A DNA stretch of 64,000 bases from JAPOUP01 sp026708635 (GCA_965200115.1 OZ241336.1:2976001-3040000), one strand, 5' to 3'. Counted from the first letter of the stretch, positions 8,299-17,695 are shown. Numbers and translations: made by a program. Notes: generated from the letters alone by a model not told the origin.

Positions 8299-9879
8299 CT
8301 AGGCCGGGCTGTCAGTCTGCCGGACCGATTTCATGTCCACGTCCGGCGCGGTCCTTTCGCGTCGCATGAGCAGTCGGTTGAGTGCGGCGACATACGCCTT
8401 CGCGCTAGCCACCACCGTGTCGGTATCCGCGGCCTCGCCGGTTGCGATCCTGCCATCCTCCTCAATCCGGATGCTGACCGTCGCCTGCGCGTCGGATCCT
8501 TGGGTCACGGCGTGTACCTGGTATAGCCGCAGGTCGATTTCGTGCGGGAATATCTTCCTGACAGCCCTGAACACCGCGTCGACCGGACCGTCGCCCGTCG
8601 CGGTCACCTGTCTGTCCACTCCGTCGACGCTCATGGTTAGGTCGGCTGACTGAGGGGCCTCCGTGCCACATATAACCCTCAGGAACTTTATCTGCAGCCT
8701 GTCGCTTTCGTCCGACGCCGAGGAATCGCGCATCAGAGCCACTAGGTCATCGTCGAATATCTCTTTCTTTCTGTCCGCAAGCGCCTTGAAGCGAACGAAG
8801 ACGTCATTGAGTTGGTTTCCCGCCAGACTGTATCCCAGTTCCTCCAGTTTGGAACGCAGCGCCGCCCGACCCGAATGCTTTCCCATCACGATACTGGTCG
8901 CTGACAGGCCGATGTCCTCCGGTCTCATGATCTCGAACGTTTCCGCGTTCTTCAGCATGCCATCCTGATGAATGCCCGACTCATGGGCGAAGGCGTTCTT
9001 GCCGACAATCGCCTTGTTGAACTGCACGCTGAAACCGGACACGGCCGCCACCCGACGGGAAACGTTCATGATCTTCGTGGTGTCGACGCCCGTCCGGTAG
9101 GGAATGATGTCGCCGCGCACTCTCATGGCCATCACGACCTCTTCCAGCGCGGTGTTGCCCGCGCGCTCCCCGAGGCCGTTTACGGTACATTCGATCTGCC
9201 GGGCTCCGCCGGCGACCGCGGCCAGCGCGTTGGCCGTCGCCATGCCCAGATCGTTGTGGCAATGCGTCGCGAAAACCACCTTGTCGGCGCCGGGAACGGT
9301 CTCGATCAGCCTGCGGATCAGATCGGCGGATTCGATCGGTGCGGTATAACCGACGGTATCGGGTATGTTGATTGTGGCGGCGCCCGCCTCGATCGCGATT
9401 CGGACAACCCGGCAGAGGTAGTCCCATTCGGTCCGGGTCGCGTCCATGGGCGACCACTGGACGTCGTCGCAAAGGTCGCGGGCATGGCTAACCGTGTCGT
9501 GTACCCTGTCGGCAAGTCCGTCCATCGTCAGTCTGGGAATGTCCCTGTGAAGGGGTGACGTCCCGATGAAAGTATGGATTCTAGGGTGCCCGGCATGCCT
9601 GACCGCCTCCCAGCAACGGTCTATGTCCGCAATACTGGCGCGCGCCAGCCCGCAGACAACCGCGTCTTTCGTTCGTTTCGCGATTTCTCTGACTGCCGAG
9701 AAATCGCCTTCCGACGCGATCGGGAATCCCGCCTCGATTATGTCCACGCCCATTTCGTCAAGTAGGCCCGCGATCTCTATCTTCTCGGCATGGCTCATGG
9801 TCGCGCCGGGACTCTGTTCTCCGTCGCGCAGGGTCGTGTCGAATATCAACACACGGTCTTTGTCGTGTCCGGTCATCAT
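8299..9879 (-). CDS. leuA: 2-isopropylmalate synthase
   Basis: 526 residues from the ATG at 9879 (a second ATG follows directly). The frame extends upstream but enters the leader hairpin. It condenses acetyl-CoA with 2-oxoisovalerate, the first committed step of leucine synthesis. The catalytic TIM barrel shows DTTLRDGEQSPG near residue 13, the metal-binding HCHNDLG, NGLGERAGN and ESGIHQDG. The last 130 residues form the LeuA dimer regulatory domain that binds leucine. Expression is probably controlled by the Leu-rich leader peptide at 9959-10042. No other leu genes are adjacent. Confidence 0.97.
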   Translation of the reverse strand: MMTGHDKDRVLIFDTTLRDGEQSPGATMSHAEKIEIAGLLDEMGVDIIEAGFPIASEGDFSAVREIAKRTKDAVVCGLARASIADIDRCWEAVRHAGHPRIHTFIGTSPLHRDIPRLTMDGLADRVHDTVSHARDLCDDVQWSPMDATRTEWDYLCRVVRIAIEAGAATINIPDTVGYTAPIESADLIRRLIETVPGADKVVFATHCHNDLGMATANALAAVAGGARQIECTVNGLGERAGNTALEEVVMAMRVRGDIIPYRTGVDTTKIMNVSRRVAAVSGFSVQFNKAIVGKNAFAHESGIHQDGMLKNAETFEIMRPEDIGLSATSIVMGKHSGRAALRSKLEELGYSLAGNQLNDVFVRFKALADRKKEIFDDDLVALMRDSSASDESDRLQIKFLRVICGTEAPQSADLTMSVDGVDRQVTATGDGPVDAVFRAVRKIFPHEIDLRLYQVHAVTQGSDAQATVSIRIEEDGRIATGEAADTDTVVASAKAYVAALNRLLMRRERTAPDVDMKSVRQTDSPA

Positions 9880-9924
9880 GGGTTCTCTTAAGCTGGTCCT
9901 TGGCGTTTGACGGGCGCGGTCTGT

Positions 9925-9969
9925 GCTGCCTCTGAGCGGGTGCGCCGAACGGCAGCGCTCAGAGGCGGC
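9925..9969 (-). promoter_or_regulatory. leuA leader hairpin (attenuator-like)
   Basis: GCTGCCTCTGAGCG (9925-9938) and CGCTCAGAGGCGGC (9956-9969) pair over 14 positions with one G-U wobble in RNA, around a 17-base loop. The 5' arm of the transcript contains the last sense codons and the stop codon of the Leu-rich leader ORF. A ribosome completing the leader would therefore melt the stem, while one stalled at the Leu run just upstream would leave it free. No U tract follows, so the exact mechanism (terminator, pause or ribosome-site effect) is not clear. Confidence 0.7.
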
Positions 9970-10042
9970 TAAGGAGCAGCGGGGCAAGGGGGATGTCCGC
10001 ACGGCGCATGCGCTGGCTGGCGATATGTCCCTTGATCATCAT
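9959..10042 (-). CDS. leuL: leu operon leader peptide
   Basis: A 27-codon ORF starting ATG-ATG and ending ...IPLAPLLLSRL-stop, with five Leu codons in the last nine positions, three of them consecutive. It sits directly upstream of leuA on the same strand and its stop codon is inside the 5' arm of the leader hairpin. This is the arrangement of ribosome-mediated attenuation described for amino-acid operons in proteobacteria. The ribosome site is weak (GTCGGA). The call rests on composition, position and hairpin geometry together. Confidence 0.78.
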   Translation of the reverse strand: MMIKGHIASQRMRRADIPLAPLLLSRL

Positions 10043-10098
10043 TCCGACCACAATAAGGACGTGAACGGGGAATGTAACCCTAAAATTCATAGGTCCAT

Positions 10099-11739
10099 TC
10101 AGTTGGAGCCGGGAGCCGCGGCCCGCCCACCGTCCGGGGCGGACCCGCCGTCGGGTCTCGTCTTCGGGCGGCTCTCTTCGTTCGCGTAGACCGTCCTGCC
10201 CTCACCCTCGGGTTTTCCATTGACGAAATTGCCTTCATAGATATCGCCGTTGGCGAAGGTCACGCGGCCCGGACCGTGCAGCTTTCCGTTCTGCCACATG
10301 CCTGTATAGGAAGGCTCGCCCGGCTTCGTAAGGGTGCCGTGCCCGTGGCGGCGGTCGTTCAGGAAACCCCCTTCGTAGACCGAGCCGTCGGTGTAGGTGG
10401 CTCTCCCATGGCCGGACCGTTTGCCCTGTTTCCAACCGCCGAGATAGCTTCCGCCGTCGACCCGCGTTAACGTACCGGTGCCGCCAAAGCTGCCATTGGA
10501 CCATTCACCCTCATAAACTGAGCCGTCCGGGTAGATGAGGACTCCCATGCCGTGCCGCTTGTTGTCCCTGAAGCCGCCCTCGTAGACCGTGCCGTCCGCG
10601 TAGGTGGCCTTTCCCGTGCCGTGCCTGCGACCGCCCCGCCATTCGCCGGTATAGGAATTTCCCTCGGAGTCGGTCAGCGTACCCGTGTCCGCGAACAGCC
10701 CATCCGCCCATCCCCCTTCGTATACCGAGCCGCCGGGATAGGAAATTCTGCCGTAACCGTCGGGAGCGCCGCTGAGGAAGCCACCCTCGTAGACCGCGCC
10801 GTCCGAATATATCATTTTCCCCGGGCCTTCCGGACGATGGTCCCGGAACGTACCTTCGTATACGGAGTTATCGGGATACTTAAGCTTTCCCTGACCCTCG
10901 AAATTCCCGGCTTTCCATTCGCCGGTATAGGCCAGACCCGTATGGTCGGTGAACGATCCGTTTCCGTGACGGAGGTCATTCCGGAAATCACCGGTGTATA
11001 TGTCGCCGTTGGCGTACGTTTCCCTGCCGGTTCCCTGGCGCTCGCCGTTTACGAATTCGCCCTCATACATGTCGCCGTTTGGCTGGATCAGCCTACCCAC
11101 GCCATTTATCTGTCCGTCGGCCCACTCGCCGTCGTACTCAAGGCCGTCCCGCAGGGTCAGCCTACCCATTCCGCTTCTCCGGCCATTCACCAGAGCGCCT
11201 TGGTAGACCGCGCCGTCCACATACGTAATCCGACCGGTTCCATGTTGAACGCCGTCCCGCCACTGGCCGTCGTATACATAGCCGTCCATGCGTTCCATCC
11301 GGCCCTGTCCGTGACGCAGGGCGTTTCGGAAACCGCCTTCATAAACGTTCCCGTCGGCGTACTCCGCCCGTCCGGTTCCTTCGATCCTCCCGTCCGCCCA
11401 TTCGCCTTCGTAGGTGGAGCCGTCGGCGAAGAGGATTCTGCCGTTGCCCTCCGGTTTTCCCCTTACGAACCCGCCCTCGTAGACGGAGCCATTGGGAAAC
11501 CGGGCTACGCCGATTCCCTGGATCTCGCCGTTAACCCAGTCGCCGGTATATTCATAGCCGTTGGGAAGGCGGAACGTTCCGATGCCGTGCTGTTTTCCGT
11601 CCTTGAACTCGCCCTCGTATTGGCCGCCGCCGTCGTAACGCTTAAGCAGCGTTCCACTACCTGACTGGGCCCATGCGCTGCCGGCGATAGCGATGGCGCA
11701 CAATACGGAAAGCGCCCTTTGTGAGCTTCGTAAGATCAT
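10099..11739 (-). CDS. Secreted protein of 21 tandem MORN repeats
   Basis: 546 residues. Residues 1-25 form a signal peptide with cleavage expected after AWA. From about residue 38 the protein consists of 21 consecutive repeats of exactly 23 residues with the pattern [VS]YEG.[FW]..G..HG.G......DG. A short Pro/Arg/Ala-rich tail follows. MORN repeats build elongated beta-hairpin solenoids that bind lipids or proteins or act as scaffolds. There is no attached enzymatic domain, so a periplasmic or surface structural role is inferred. It is transcribed towards leuA but separated from its leader, and is divergent from nadE. Confidence 0.88.
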   Translation of the reverse strand: MILRSSQRALSVLCAIAIAGSAWAQSGSGTLLKRYDGGGQYEGEFKDGKQHGIGTFRLPNGYEYTGDWVNGEIQGIGVARFPNGSVYEGGFVRGKPEGNGRILFADGSTYEGEWADGRIEGTGRAEYADGNVYEGGFRNALRHGQGRMERMDGYVYDGQWRDGVQHGTGRITYVDGAVYQGALVNGRRSGMGRLTLRDGLEYDGEWADGQINGVGRLIQPNGDMYEGEFVNGERQGTGRETYANGDIYTGDFRNDLRHGNGSFTDHTGLAYTGEWKAGNFEGQGKLKYPDNSVYEGTFRDHRPEGPGKMIYSDGAVYEGGFLSGAPDGYGRISYPGGSVYEGGWADGLFADTGTLTDSEGNSYTGEWRGGRRHGTGKATYADGTVYEGGFRDNKRHGMGVLIYPDGSVYEGEWSNGSFGGTGTLTRVDGGSYLGGWKQGKRSGHGRATYTDGSVYEGGFLNDRRHGHGTLTKPGEPSYTGMWQNGKLHGPGRVTFANGDIYEGNFVNGKPEGEGRTVYANEESRPKTRPDGGSAPDGGRAAAPGSN

Positions 11740-11897
11740 TATCCCTGCATCCGCGGCCGCGGGGGCCGCCTCCAGCCATCGTTTCCAGCCGTGCCGGATC
11801 GTAGGTCAGCGCGGCGGCGCTGGCAACTATTTTGGAGACAGCCCGCTGTCACGGCCTCCGTCTTATGTTAAAGCTTTCGCATCGGGAGGTGAATGCC

Positions 11898-13559
11898 ATG
11901 CCTGACAGTTTTCGAGTGTCGCTCGCGCAACTGAACCCCACCGTCGGGGCGCTTCGCTCCAACGCGGACAAAGCCTATGCGGCCTGGGAGGAAGGCCGTA
12001 AGGCCGGGGCCGACATGGTTGCTTTGACCGAGATGTTCATAACCGGCTACAACGCTCAGGACCTGGTGATGAAGCCCGCGTTCCGCGAAGCCGCGATGTC
12101 CGAGATCAAGGCGCTTGCGGAGCGTTGCGGGGATGGACCCGCGCTCGCGTTGGGAGGCCCTTATGCGGATGGGACCGGGCGGTTGTTCAATGCCTATTAC
12201 GTCTGCGCGGGCGGTCGGGTGATTCGGCGGGTTCTCAAGCACCACCTGCCGAATACCGAGGTGTTTGACGAGGTGCGCGTATTCGAGGCGGCTCCACCTG
12301 GCGGACCTTATTCGGTGTCCGGTGTCCGGGTGGGTTCGCCTATCTGCGAGGACGCGTGGCGCGCGGATGTCTGCGAGACGCTCGCGGAGACCGGGGCCGA
12401 GTTTCTGCTGGTCCCGAACGGATCACCTTATTTCCGCGACAAGTTCGATACGCGGGTCAGTCACATGGTCGCCCGCGTTGTCGAGACGGGCCTTCCCCTT
12501 ATCTACCTGAACATGGTTGGAGGGCAGGACGACCAGATGTTCGACGGCGGTACCTTCGCTCTCAACCCGGGCGGTGAGCTGGCGCTCCAGATGCCATTTT
12601 TTGAGGAGACGGTCGCCCATCTGGATCTGGTGCGCGGCGACGCCGGCTGGCGGATCCGGCCCGGTGACCTCGCACGGCATCCTGATGCCTGGGAGCAGGA
12701 CTACCGGGTTATGGTCGAGTGCGTACGCGATTACCTGGACAAAAACGGTTTCGGCAAAGCTCTTCTGGGGCTCTCGGGGGGGGTTGATAGCGCGCTCGTC
12801 GCCACGATCGCCACGGACGCGCTCGGACCCCAGAACGTGCGGTGTGTGATGCTGCCGTCCGAATATACTTCCGAAAGTTCCCTGGCGGACGCGGCGGCCG
12901 TAGCCCGAGCGCTCGGCTGTCGTCTGGAATCGGTGCCGATATCGGGCTCCCGGGCGGCGGTCTCGCAGGCGCTGTCCGGACTGTTCGAGGGAACGCCGCC
13001 GGACCTTACCGAGGAAAACATTCAGTCGCGACTGCGCGGGCTGTTGCTGATGGCGATTTCCAACAAGTTTGGGGAGATGCTTCTTACGACCGGGAACAAG
13101 TCCGAAGTCGCCGTTGGGTATGCCACAATCTACGGTGACATGGCCGGCGGCTACAATCCTATCAAGGATCTCTATAAGACCCGCGTGTTCGGGATCTGTC
13201 GGTGGCGCAACGAAAACCATAGATACTGGATGAAGGGACCCGCCGGGGAGGTGATCCCGCCTCGGGTGATCGGCAAGCCTCCCTCGGCCGAGCTGCGTGA
13301 GGGCCAGAAAGACGAGGACAGCCTCCCGCCCTACGAGGTGCTGGACGCGATTCTGGCCGAACTTATCGACAAAGACGCCTCAGTCGCCGACGTTGTGGGA
13401 CTGGGGTATGATCGGGATACGGTGAAAACGGTCGAGAACCTTATCTATGCCAGTGAGTATAAGCGCTTCCAGGCCGCGCCGGGCGCGCGTCTGACCATGC
13501 GCAGTCTATGGCTCGACCGTCGCTATCCCATTGTCAACCACTGGCGTGATGGCGACTGA
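11898..13559 (+). CDS. nadE: Glutamine-hydrolysing NAD+ synthetase
   Basis: 553 residues from the ATG at 11898, 7 bases after GGGAGGT. The N-terminal nitrilase-fold amidase domain (about 1-265) shows the catalytic Glu (LTEMFITGY), Lys (LKHHLPNTEVFDE) and Cys (GSPICEDAW). The C-terminal synthetase domain has the PP-loop SGGVDSALVA near residue 293. It makes NAD from deamido-NAD, ATP and ammonia released from glutamine, which is channelled between domains. The short 553-residue form is normal for proteobacteria. It is divergent from the MORN gene. Confidence 0.96.
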   Translation: MPDSFRVSLAQLNPTVGALRSNADKAYAAWEEGRKAGADMVALTEMFITGYNAQDLVMKPAFREAAMSEIKALAERCGDGPALALGGPYADGTGRLFNAYYVCAGGRVIRRVLKHHLPNTEVFDEVRVFEAAPPGGPYSVSGVRVGSPICEDAWRADVCETLAETGAEFLLVPNGSPYFRDKFDTRVSHMVARVVETGLPLIYLNMVGGQDDQMFDGGTFALNPGGELALQMPFFEETVAHLDLVRGDAGWRIRPGDLARHPDAWEQDYRVMVECVRDYLDKNGFGKALLGLSGGVDSALVATIATDALGPQNVRCVMLPSEYTSESSLADAAAVARALGCRLESVPISGSRAAVSQALSGLFEGTPPDLTEENIQSRLRGLLLMAISNKFGEMLLTTGNKSEVAVGYATIYGDMAGGYNPIKDLYKTRVFGICRWRNENHRYWMKGPAGEVIPPRVIGKPPSAELREGQKDEDSLPPYEVLDAILAELIDKDASVADVVGLGYDRDTVKTVENLIYASEYKRFQAAPGARLTMRSLWLDRRYPIVNHWRDGD

Positions 13560-13772
13560 CATTCCCGCATTCCTCGGGCGCTTCCCGGCGGATCATAAGC
13601 TTCGGGACGGTGGAGCGGAGCCCGGCGGGGAAATCCGCGCTGAATGACGGTCAGGCGTTCGTTCGGGTCTCGGCGGCGCTGGCCACCTGGGTTTCCGTTA
13701 CGGCCTAACCGCGCATCCGCGGTCGCGGGAGAATGCGTCAATCGAGATTCCCCGGTCTATGCCCGCCGCCGC

Positions 13773-14723
13773 TCAGAGTCTGGTGATCTGGCATTTCCGC
13801 GTCAGGCGCCCGACATAATCTCGGTCGCAGAGTCGGGTGGCTTCGGCGGTCACCGCCGCGCTCGCGGCGGCGACTCCGCGGACAAGGCAGTCGCTCAGCG
13901 GTTCACCCAGCGCGACTGATAGCGTGAAAGCGCCGACAAAGCTGTCTCCGGCACCAACCTTGCTGACGACCTTGACCGCCGGGCTGACGCAGTGCCAGCT
14001 TCCTTCACCGTTTGAGAGGACGGATCCGTCGGCGCCGCGCGCGACGATCACATTGGTCGCCACACCGCGCCTAACCAGCCCGCGCGCGAAGTCCGCGGTA
14101 TCCGAGATCTCGGCCAGGGGACGCCCGGCCAGTTCCTCCGCTTCGGCGCTGTCCATCCTGAGGACATGGATCGCTTCATGCGGTGTCTGGGCCAGGTTCA
14201 TAAGTGCCGGACCCGACGTATCCACGAAAAGCCGCGCGCCACGTCCGGAGATATGTTCGGCAAGGATCGAGGGGAATTCCTTTGCCACGCCCGGCGGCTG
14301 GCTGCCGGACAGCACGACCAGCGTTCCCTCACCCGCGGCCTGGTCTATCGACATGAGCCCGCGCGTGACGTCAATCTCTTCCCAGCTTGGTCCGGGCATG
14401 ACGAAACGAAACTGCCGCTGGTTCTCCTCGTCAGTCACCGAAAGGCTCTGGCGTGTCTCGCCGGGCCCCTGGAAAGCGACCGTGGGCACGCCCTCGAGCG
14501 CCAGCAGCCGGAGAAGGTGCGCGCCGGTGGTGCCGCCGATGGCCACGAGGGCCGTTACCTGTCCTCCAAGCTGCCGTATCGCCCGCGCGACGTTTATCCC
14601 GCCGCCTCCGGGATCGACCTTTGGCTCGGAGCATCGCAGCTTAAGTTCGGGGATGACACGCGGCGAGGTTATGGCGTAGTCGACCGCTGGATTCAGCGTA
14701 ATGGTCAGAATGTCGTGTTTCAT
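13773..14723 (-). CDS. PfkB-family hexose kinase (1-phosphofructokinase-like)
   Basis: 316 residues. The N terminus ILTITLNPAVDYAI, the GGGGINVARAIRQLGG substrate loop and the ATP-site GAGDSFVGAF near residue 252 place it in the 1-phosphofructokinase/6-phosphofructokinase-2 branch of PfkB kinases. It phosphorylates a sugar phosphate with ATP in the cytoplasm. Its ATG overlaps the stop of the upstream membrane-protein gene, so the two are co-translated. No fruA or other PTS gene is adjacent, so the fructose-1-phosphate assignment is only family-level. Confidence 0.85.
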   Translation of the reverse strand: MKHDILTITLNPAVDYAITSPRVIPELKLRCSEPKVDPGGGGINVARAIRQLGGQVTALVAIGGTTGAHLLRLLALEGVPTVAFQGPGETRQSLSVTDEENQRQFRFVMPGPSWEEIDVTRGLMSIDQAAGEGTLVVLSGSQPPGVAKEFPSILAEHISGRGARLFVDTSGPALMNLAQTPHEAIHVLRMDSAEAEELAGRPLAEISDTADFARGLVRRGVATNVIVARGADGSVLSNGEGSWHCVSPAVKVVSKVGAGDSFVGAFTLSVALGEPLSDCLVRGVAAASAAVTAEATRLCDRDYVGRLTRKCQITRL

Positions 14724-15346
14724 GCATTCGATACCGCGTATTTCGGGAAACGCGTCAACATAACCAGAAAACAGCCCGAAAGCACGAAGAACAGACCGAG
14801 AGCGATGATGTAGGCGATGACTGTCGGCATGCCGGAAGCCGACGGGTCAAGGAAGAAATACGGAAAATTACCGTCCACGAACCCGCGCAGAAGCGCGTAG
14901 AGGCAATATACGAGCGGCCAGACTGTCCAGACCAGCGGGTCGAGATAGCTCATGCCATGTTTGGGGCAATAGGCGATCCAGACGGCGATACAGCCGACCG
15001 GGACCAACGTGTGAAGCCCGAAGTTTGACAGGGCCCGCATTCCTTCCGGGCTATGGTTCTGGGCAAGCAGGACATGGTAGACGATGCCGGTGACGGCGAT
15101 CCACACACTTATCGCGGCCGGTAAGGTCGTGCCGGGCCAGCGTCCGCGTAGCGCCACCGTGCCGAGCGCCACGGCCAGCGCCGCGCCGGTAAGGTAAGTG
15201 AAATAGCGCGCCAATGCCCATAAGGCGGCGACGGCGCCGGAGTCCTCAATCCTGACCGCGAACTCGATTCCAATTGATGCGAAAGCGACCGATGAGACGA
15301 CACCGACCGCGATCCGGGCCGGTATGGATAGGCGGAGGAGAGACAT
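14720..15346 (-). CDS. Pr6Pr-type integral membrane protein
   Basis: 208 residues with six hydrophobic segments, and a conserved-looking central part (NFGLHTLVPVGC, DPLVWTVWPLVYCLYALLRG, then NFPYFFLDP). This matches what I recall of the Pr6Pr membrane family, whose function is unknown. It overlaps the PfkB-kinase gene by ATGA, so the two are co-expressed, but nothing here links it to sugar metabolism directly. Confidence 0.65.
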   Translation of the reverse strand: MSLLRLSIPARIAVGVVSSVAFASIGIEFAVRIEDSGAVAALWALARYFTYLTGAALAVALGTVALRGRWPGTTLPAAISVWIAVTGIVYHVLLAQNHSPEGMRALSNFGLHTLVPVGCIAVWIAYCPKHGMSYLDPLVWTVWPLVYCLYALLRGFVDGNFPYFFLDPSASGMPTVIAYIIALGLFFVLSGCFLVMLTRFPKYAVSNA

Positions 15347-15677
15347 TCTCCCAATCTTTCAGCTATCGCTCCGGTGTCAAGCCGGGATTGGGGTCGCGAC
15401 GGTTGAGCGCCGCGTGGGCGTTACGCACTCGCCGATAATGTCCATTCGATTGCCGATGGTCTTCCGGCAAAGGGCCAAAACGGTCCTTGGGGAACCGTAC
15501 CGCCGGATGCGGAAAGCGTTTGGTGTCGCGAATCTCGGGCACGGAGTGCCCTGGGTTAGGTGGTGCCGGCAGCTGGGCGACGGACGGCGCGGTCGATGGA
15601 TTGTCCGGTCGGATGTGCGGTCCGTGGCCAAGACAGGCGCCATGTCGGGGAAACGGGTCACGCGGGCATAGGCGGGA
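15347..15677. other. 331-base intergenic stretch, nothing recognised
   Basis: Lies upstream of the minus-strand membrane-protein gene and downstream of the metallopeptidase gene. It must contain the promoter of the former. No convincing small gene, repeat or terminator was seen. Confidence 0.5.
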
Positions 15678-16085
15678 TCAGGTCCACCATTCGTCGATAG
15701 CGGCAATATCCTCGTCGGACCAGCCGAAATGGTGCGCCAGCTCATGGACAAGGACATGGGAGATCAGACGTCCGAGTGGTTCGTTGCCGCGATCCGCCCA
15801 CTCATCGAGAATCGGGCGGCGGAACAGCCAGATGGTGTCCGGACCGATGGGTTGTTCCCCGAATGATTTCTCGGTCAGCGGGACGCCGTCATAAAGGCCG
15901 GTCAGTTCGAAGGGCTCCAACCGCATTTCCTCAAGGATATTGTCCGGTGCATGATCCTCGATTCGCAGAGCGACCTGTCCGGCCGCGCTTCGGAATGGTT
16001 CCGGAATCGCGGTGAGCGCCTCAAGCGCCATTGCCTCGAATGCGTCAAGACCGGGAGCGATCCATTTGGCGCTCGGATGAACCAT
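15678..16085 (-). CDS. Small zinc metallopeptidase-like protein (DUF1025/PF06262 family)
   Basis: 135 residues. The zinc motif HELAHHFGWSDEDI near the C terminus (HExxH plus a downstream Asp) is diagnostic for this minimal metallopeptidase-like family. The preceding ILEEMRLEPFELTGLYDGVPLTEKS region is also typical. The protein is cytoplasmic, with no signal peptide. Biological substrates are unknown. It stands alone, divergent from gltX. Confidence 0.88.
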   Translation of the reverse strand: MVHPSAKWIAPGLDAFEAMALEALTAIPEPFRSAAGQVALRIEDHAPDNILEEMRLEPFELTGLYDGVPLTEKSFGEQPIGPDTIWLFRRPILDEWADRGNEPLGRLISHVLVHELAHHFGWSDEDIAAIDEWWT

Positions 16086-16354
16086 GTAACCAGGATAGCG
16101 CGATGGCGGTGGGAGGGAAAGCGCCGTTAGGGCCCGACGTTCGGCTCGTGCGCGTTAACGGTTAAGGACTCATAACCCCGCCGGCGGATCAGGTCTGGAT
16201 GGCGACAGGCTAGGGGGTGGCCCGGCTTTGGCACACGCGATACGGGTGAAGCCGCCCGCCGGGCGCTTCTCGCGCAGGATGCGATCAAGGGGAGTTTGTG
16301 GACATCGAACGGCCAAAGTGCAATGGGGTTCATGACGAGACAGGAAACATTCTC

Positions 16355-17695
16355 ATGACGGTTACCCGCTTCGCTCCTTCACCCACGGGACACCTACACG
16401 TCGGCAATCTAAGGACCGCGTTGTTCAATTTCCTGATAGCGCGAAAGTCCGGTGGAACTTTCATCCTTCGGCTCGACGATACGGATCCGGTTCGCTCCCG
16501 TCCGGAGTTCGCGGATGCGATTCAACGGGATCTGGATTGGTTGGGGTTGGGCTGGGATCGGCTCGAGCGCCAGTCCGAGAGACTGGAGCTCTACGGAAAC
16601 GCGGCCGAGGAACTGCGCGGCCTGAAGCGACTTTACGAAGCGTTCGAAACGCCGACCGAGCTGGCTCTCAGGCGCCGGAAACTGCTCAAGATGGGCAGGC
16701 CACCCGTATATGACCGGTCGGCGCTCGATCTTTCGGAGGATGAAAGGGACAGACTGCGTACCGAACGGGGGCAGGGAGTCTGGCGTTTCCTGCTGGAACA
16801 CGAGCGGGTTGAGTGGGAGGATGGCGTTCTCGGACAGGCGTCAATCGACGCTTCCAGCGTATCCGATCCGGTATTGATCCGGCAGGACGGGCAGGTGCTC
16901 TATACTTTGGCATCCGCCGTTGATGACGTTGAGATGGGTATCACGCATGTCGTGCGTGGCTCCGACCACGTGACCAACACCGCCACGCAGATCCAGATTA
17001 TCCGGACGCTCGGCGGTGCCGTGCCGTCTTTCGCGCATCACTCGTTACTGACCGGTCCACAGGGAGAACAGCTCTCAAAGCGTCTCGGGACTCTCGCTTT
17101 GGGTGACTTGCGTGACAGCGGTGTCGAGCCTATGGCCCTTCTTTCGCTGATGGCCCGGCTCGGTTCATCGGATCCGGTTGAGTTACGCTACTCGATAGAG
17201 GATCTGATGGAGGGTTTTGACATAACGGCGTTTAGCGCATCGCCGACCAGGTTCGACGTGGAGGATCTCCGCCCGCTTACCGCCCGGTATCTTCGCGGGC
17301 TTTCGTTCGATGCCGTCGCGGCGGACATCGATGCATTGGGCGTGCCGCGCCGTATCGCCCGCCGGTTCTGGGAGGCGGTTCGGGAAAATGTCGGCACGCG
17401 CCGGGAAATGGGAGAATGGTGGATACTCTTTCGGGACGGAGCCGAGCCGATTGTGGATGCCGCCGATCGGGATTTCGTGGCCGAAGCGTTTGCGCTGCTA
17501 CCGGAATTCCCATTTGACACTGGCACCTGGAGCGCCTGGACCGCGGCGGTCGGGGAGAGAACGGGCCGAAAGGGCCGTAATTTGTTCATGCCGCTCCGTA
17601 AGGCGATCTCCGGGCGCGAGCGGGGGCCCGAAATGGCTGATGTTATGGCCCTGCTGCAGAAGCCTCCCGGACTCGAGCGGCGGGGTTCCGGGTGA
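16355..17695 (+). CDS. gltX: Glutamyl-tRNA synthetase, short GltX2-type
   Basis: 446 residues from the ATG at 16355, preceded by AGGAAA; the GTG at 16298 would add an unconserved leader. The class I signatures are RFAPSPTGHLHVGN (HIGH equivalent) at residues 5-18 and QLSKRLG (KMSKS equivalent) near residue 236. The length and HLHVGN signature match the second GluRS paralogue common in alphaproteobacteria, which in some species charges tRNA-Gln or only part of the tRNA-Glu pool. Misacylated Glu-tRNA-Gln would then be amidated by GatCAB. A separate gltX1 is expected elsewhere in the genome. Confidence 0.92.
   Translation: MTVTRFAPSPTGHLHVGNLRTALFNFLIARKSGGTFILRLDDTDPVRSRPEFADAIQRDLDWLGLGWDRLERQSERLELYGNAAEELRGLKRLYEAFETPTELALRRRKLLKMGRPPVYDRSALDLSEDERDRLRTERGQGVWRFLLEHERVEWEDGVLGQASIDASSVSDPVLIRQDGQVLYTLASAVDDVEMGITHVVRGSDHVTNTATQIQIIRTLGGAVPSFAHHSLLTGPQGEQLSKRLGTLALGDLRDSGVEPMALLSLMARLGSSDPVELRYSIEDLMEGFDITAFSASPTRFDVEDLRPLTARYLRGLSFDAVAADIDALGVPRRIARRFWEAVRENVGTRREMGEWWILFRDGAEPIVDAADRDFVAEAFALLPEFPFDTGTWSAWTAAVGERTGRKGRNLFMPLRKAISGRERGPEMADVMALLQKPPGLERRGSG

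Noticed and set aside
7738..8526. 262-codon open frame on the plus strand between the ABC operon and leuA
   Set aside because: Its second half is antisense to leuA, it has no ribosome site and no recognisable motif, and it crosses the inverted repeat. GC-rich DNA readily gives such open antisense frames.
10552..11664. 370-codon open frame on the plus strand opposite the MORN gene
   Set aside because: It mirrors the 69-base repeat structure of the MORN gene, so its repetitive protein is a by-product of antisense reading.
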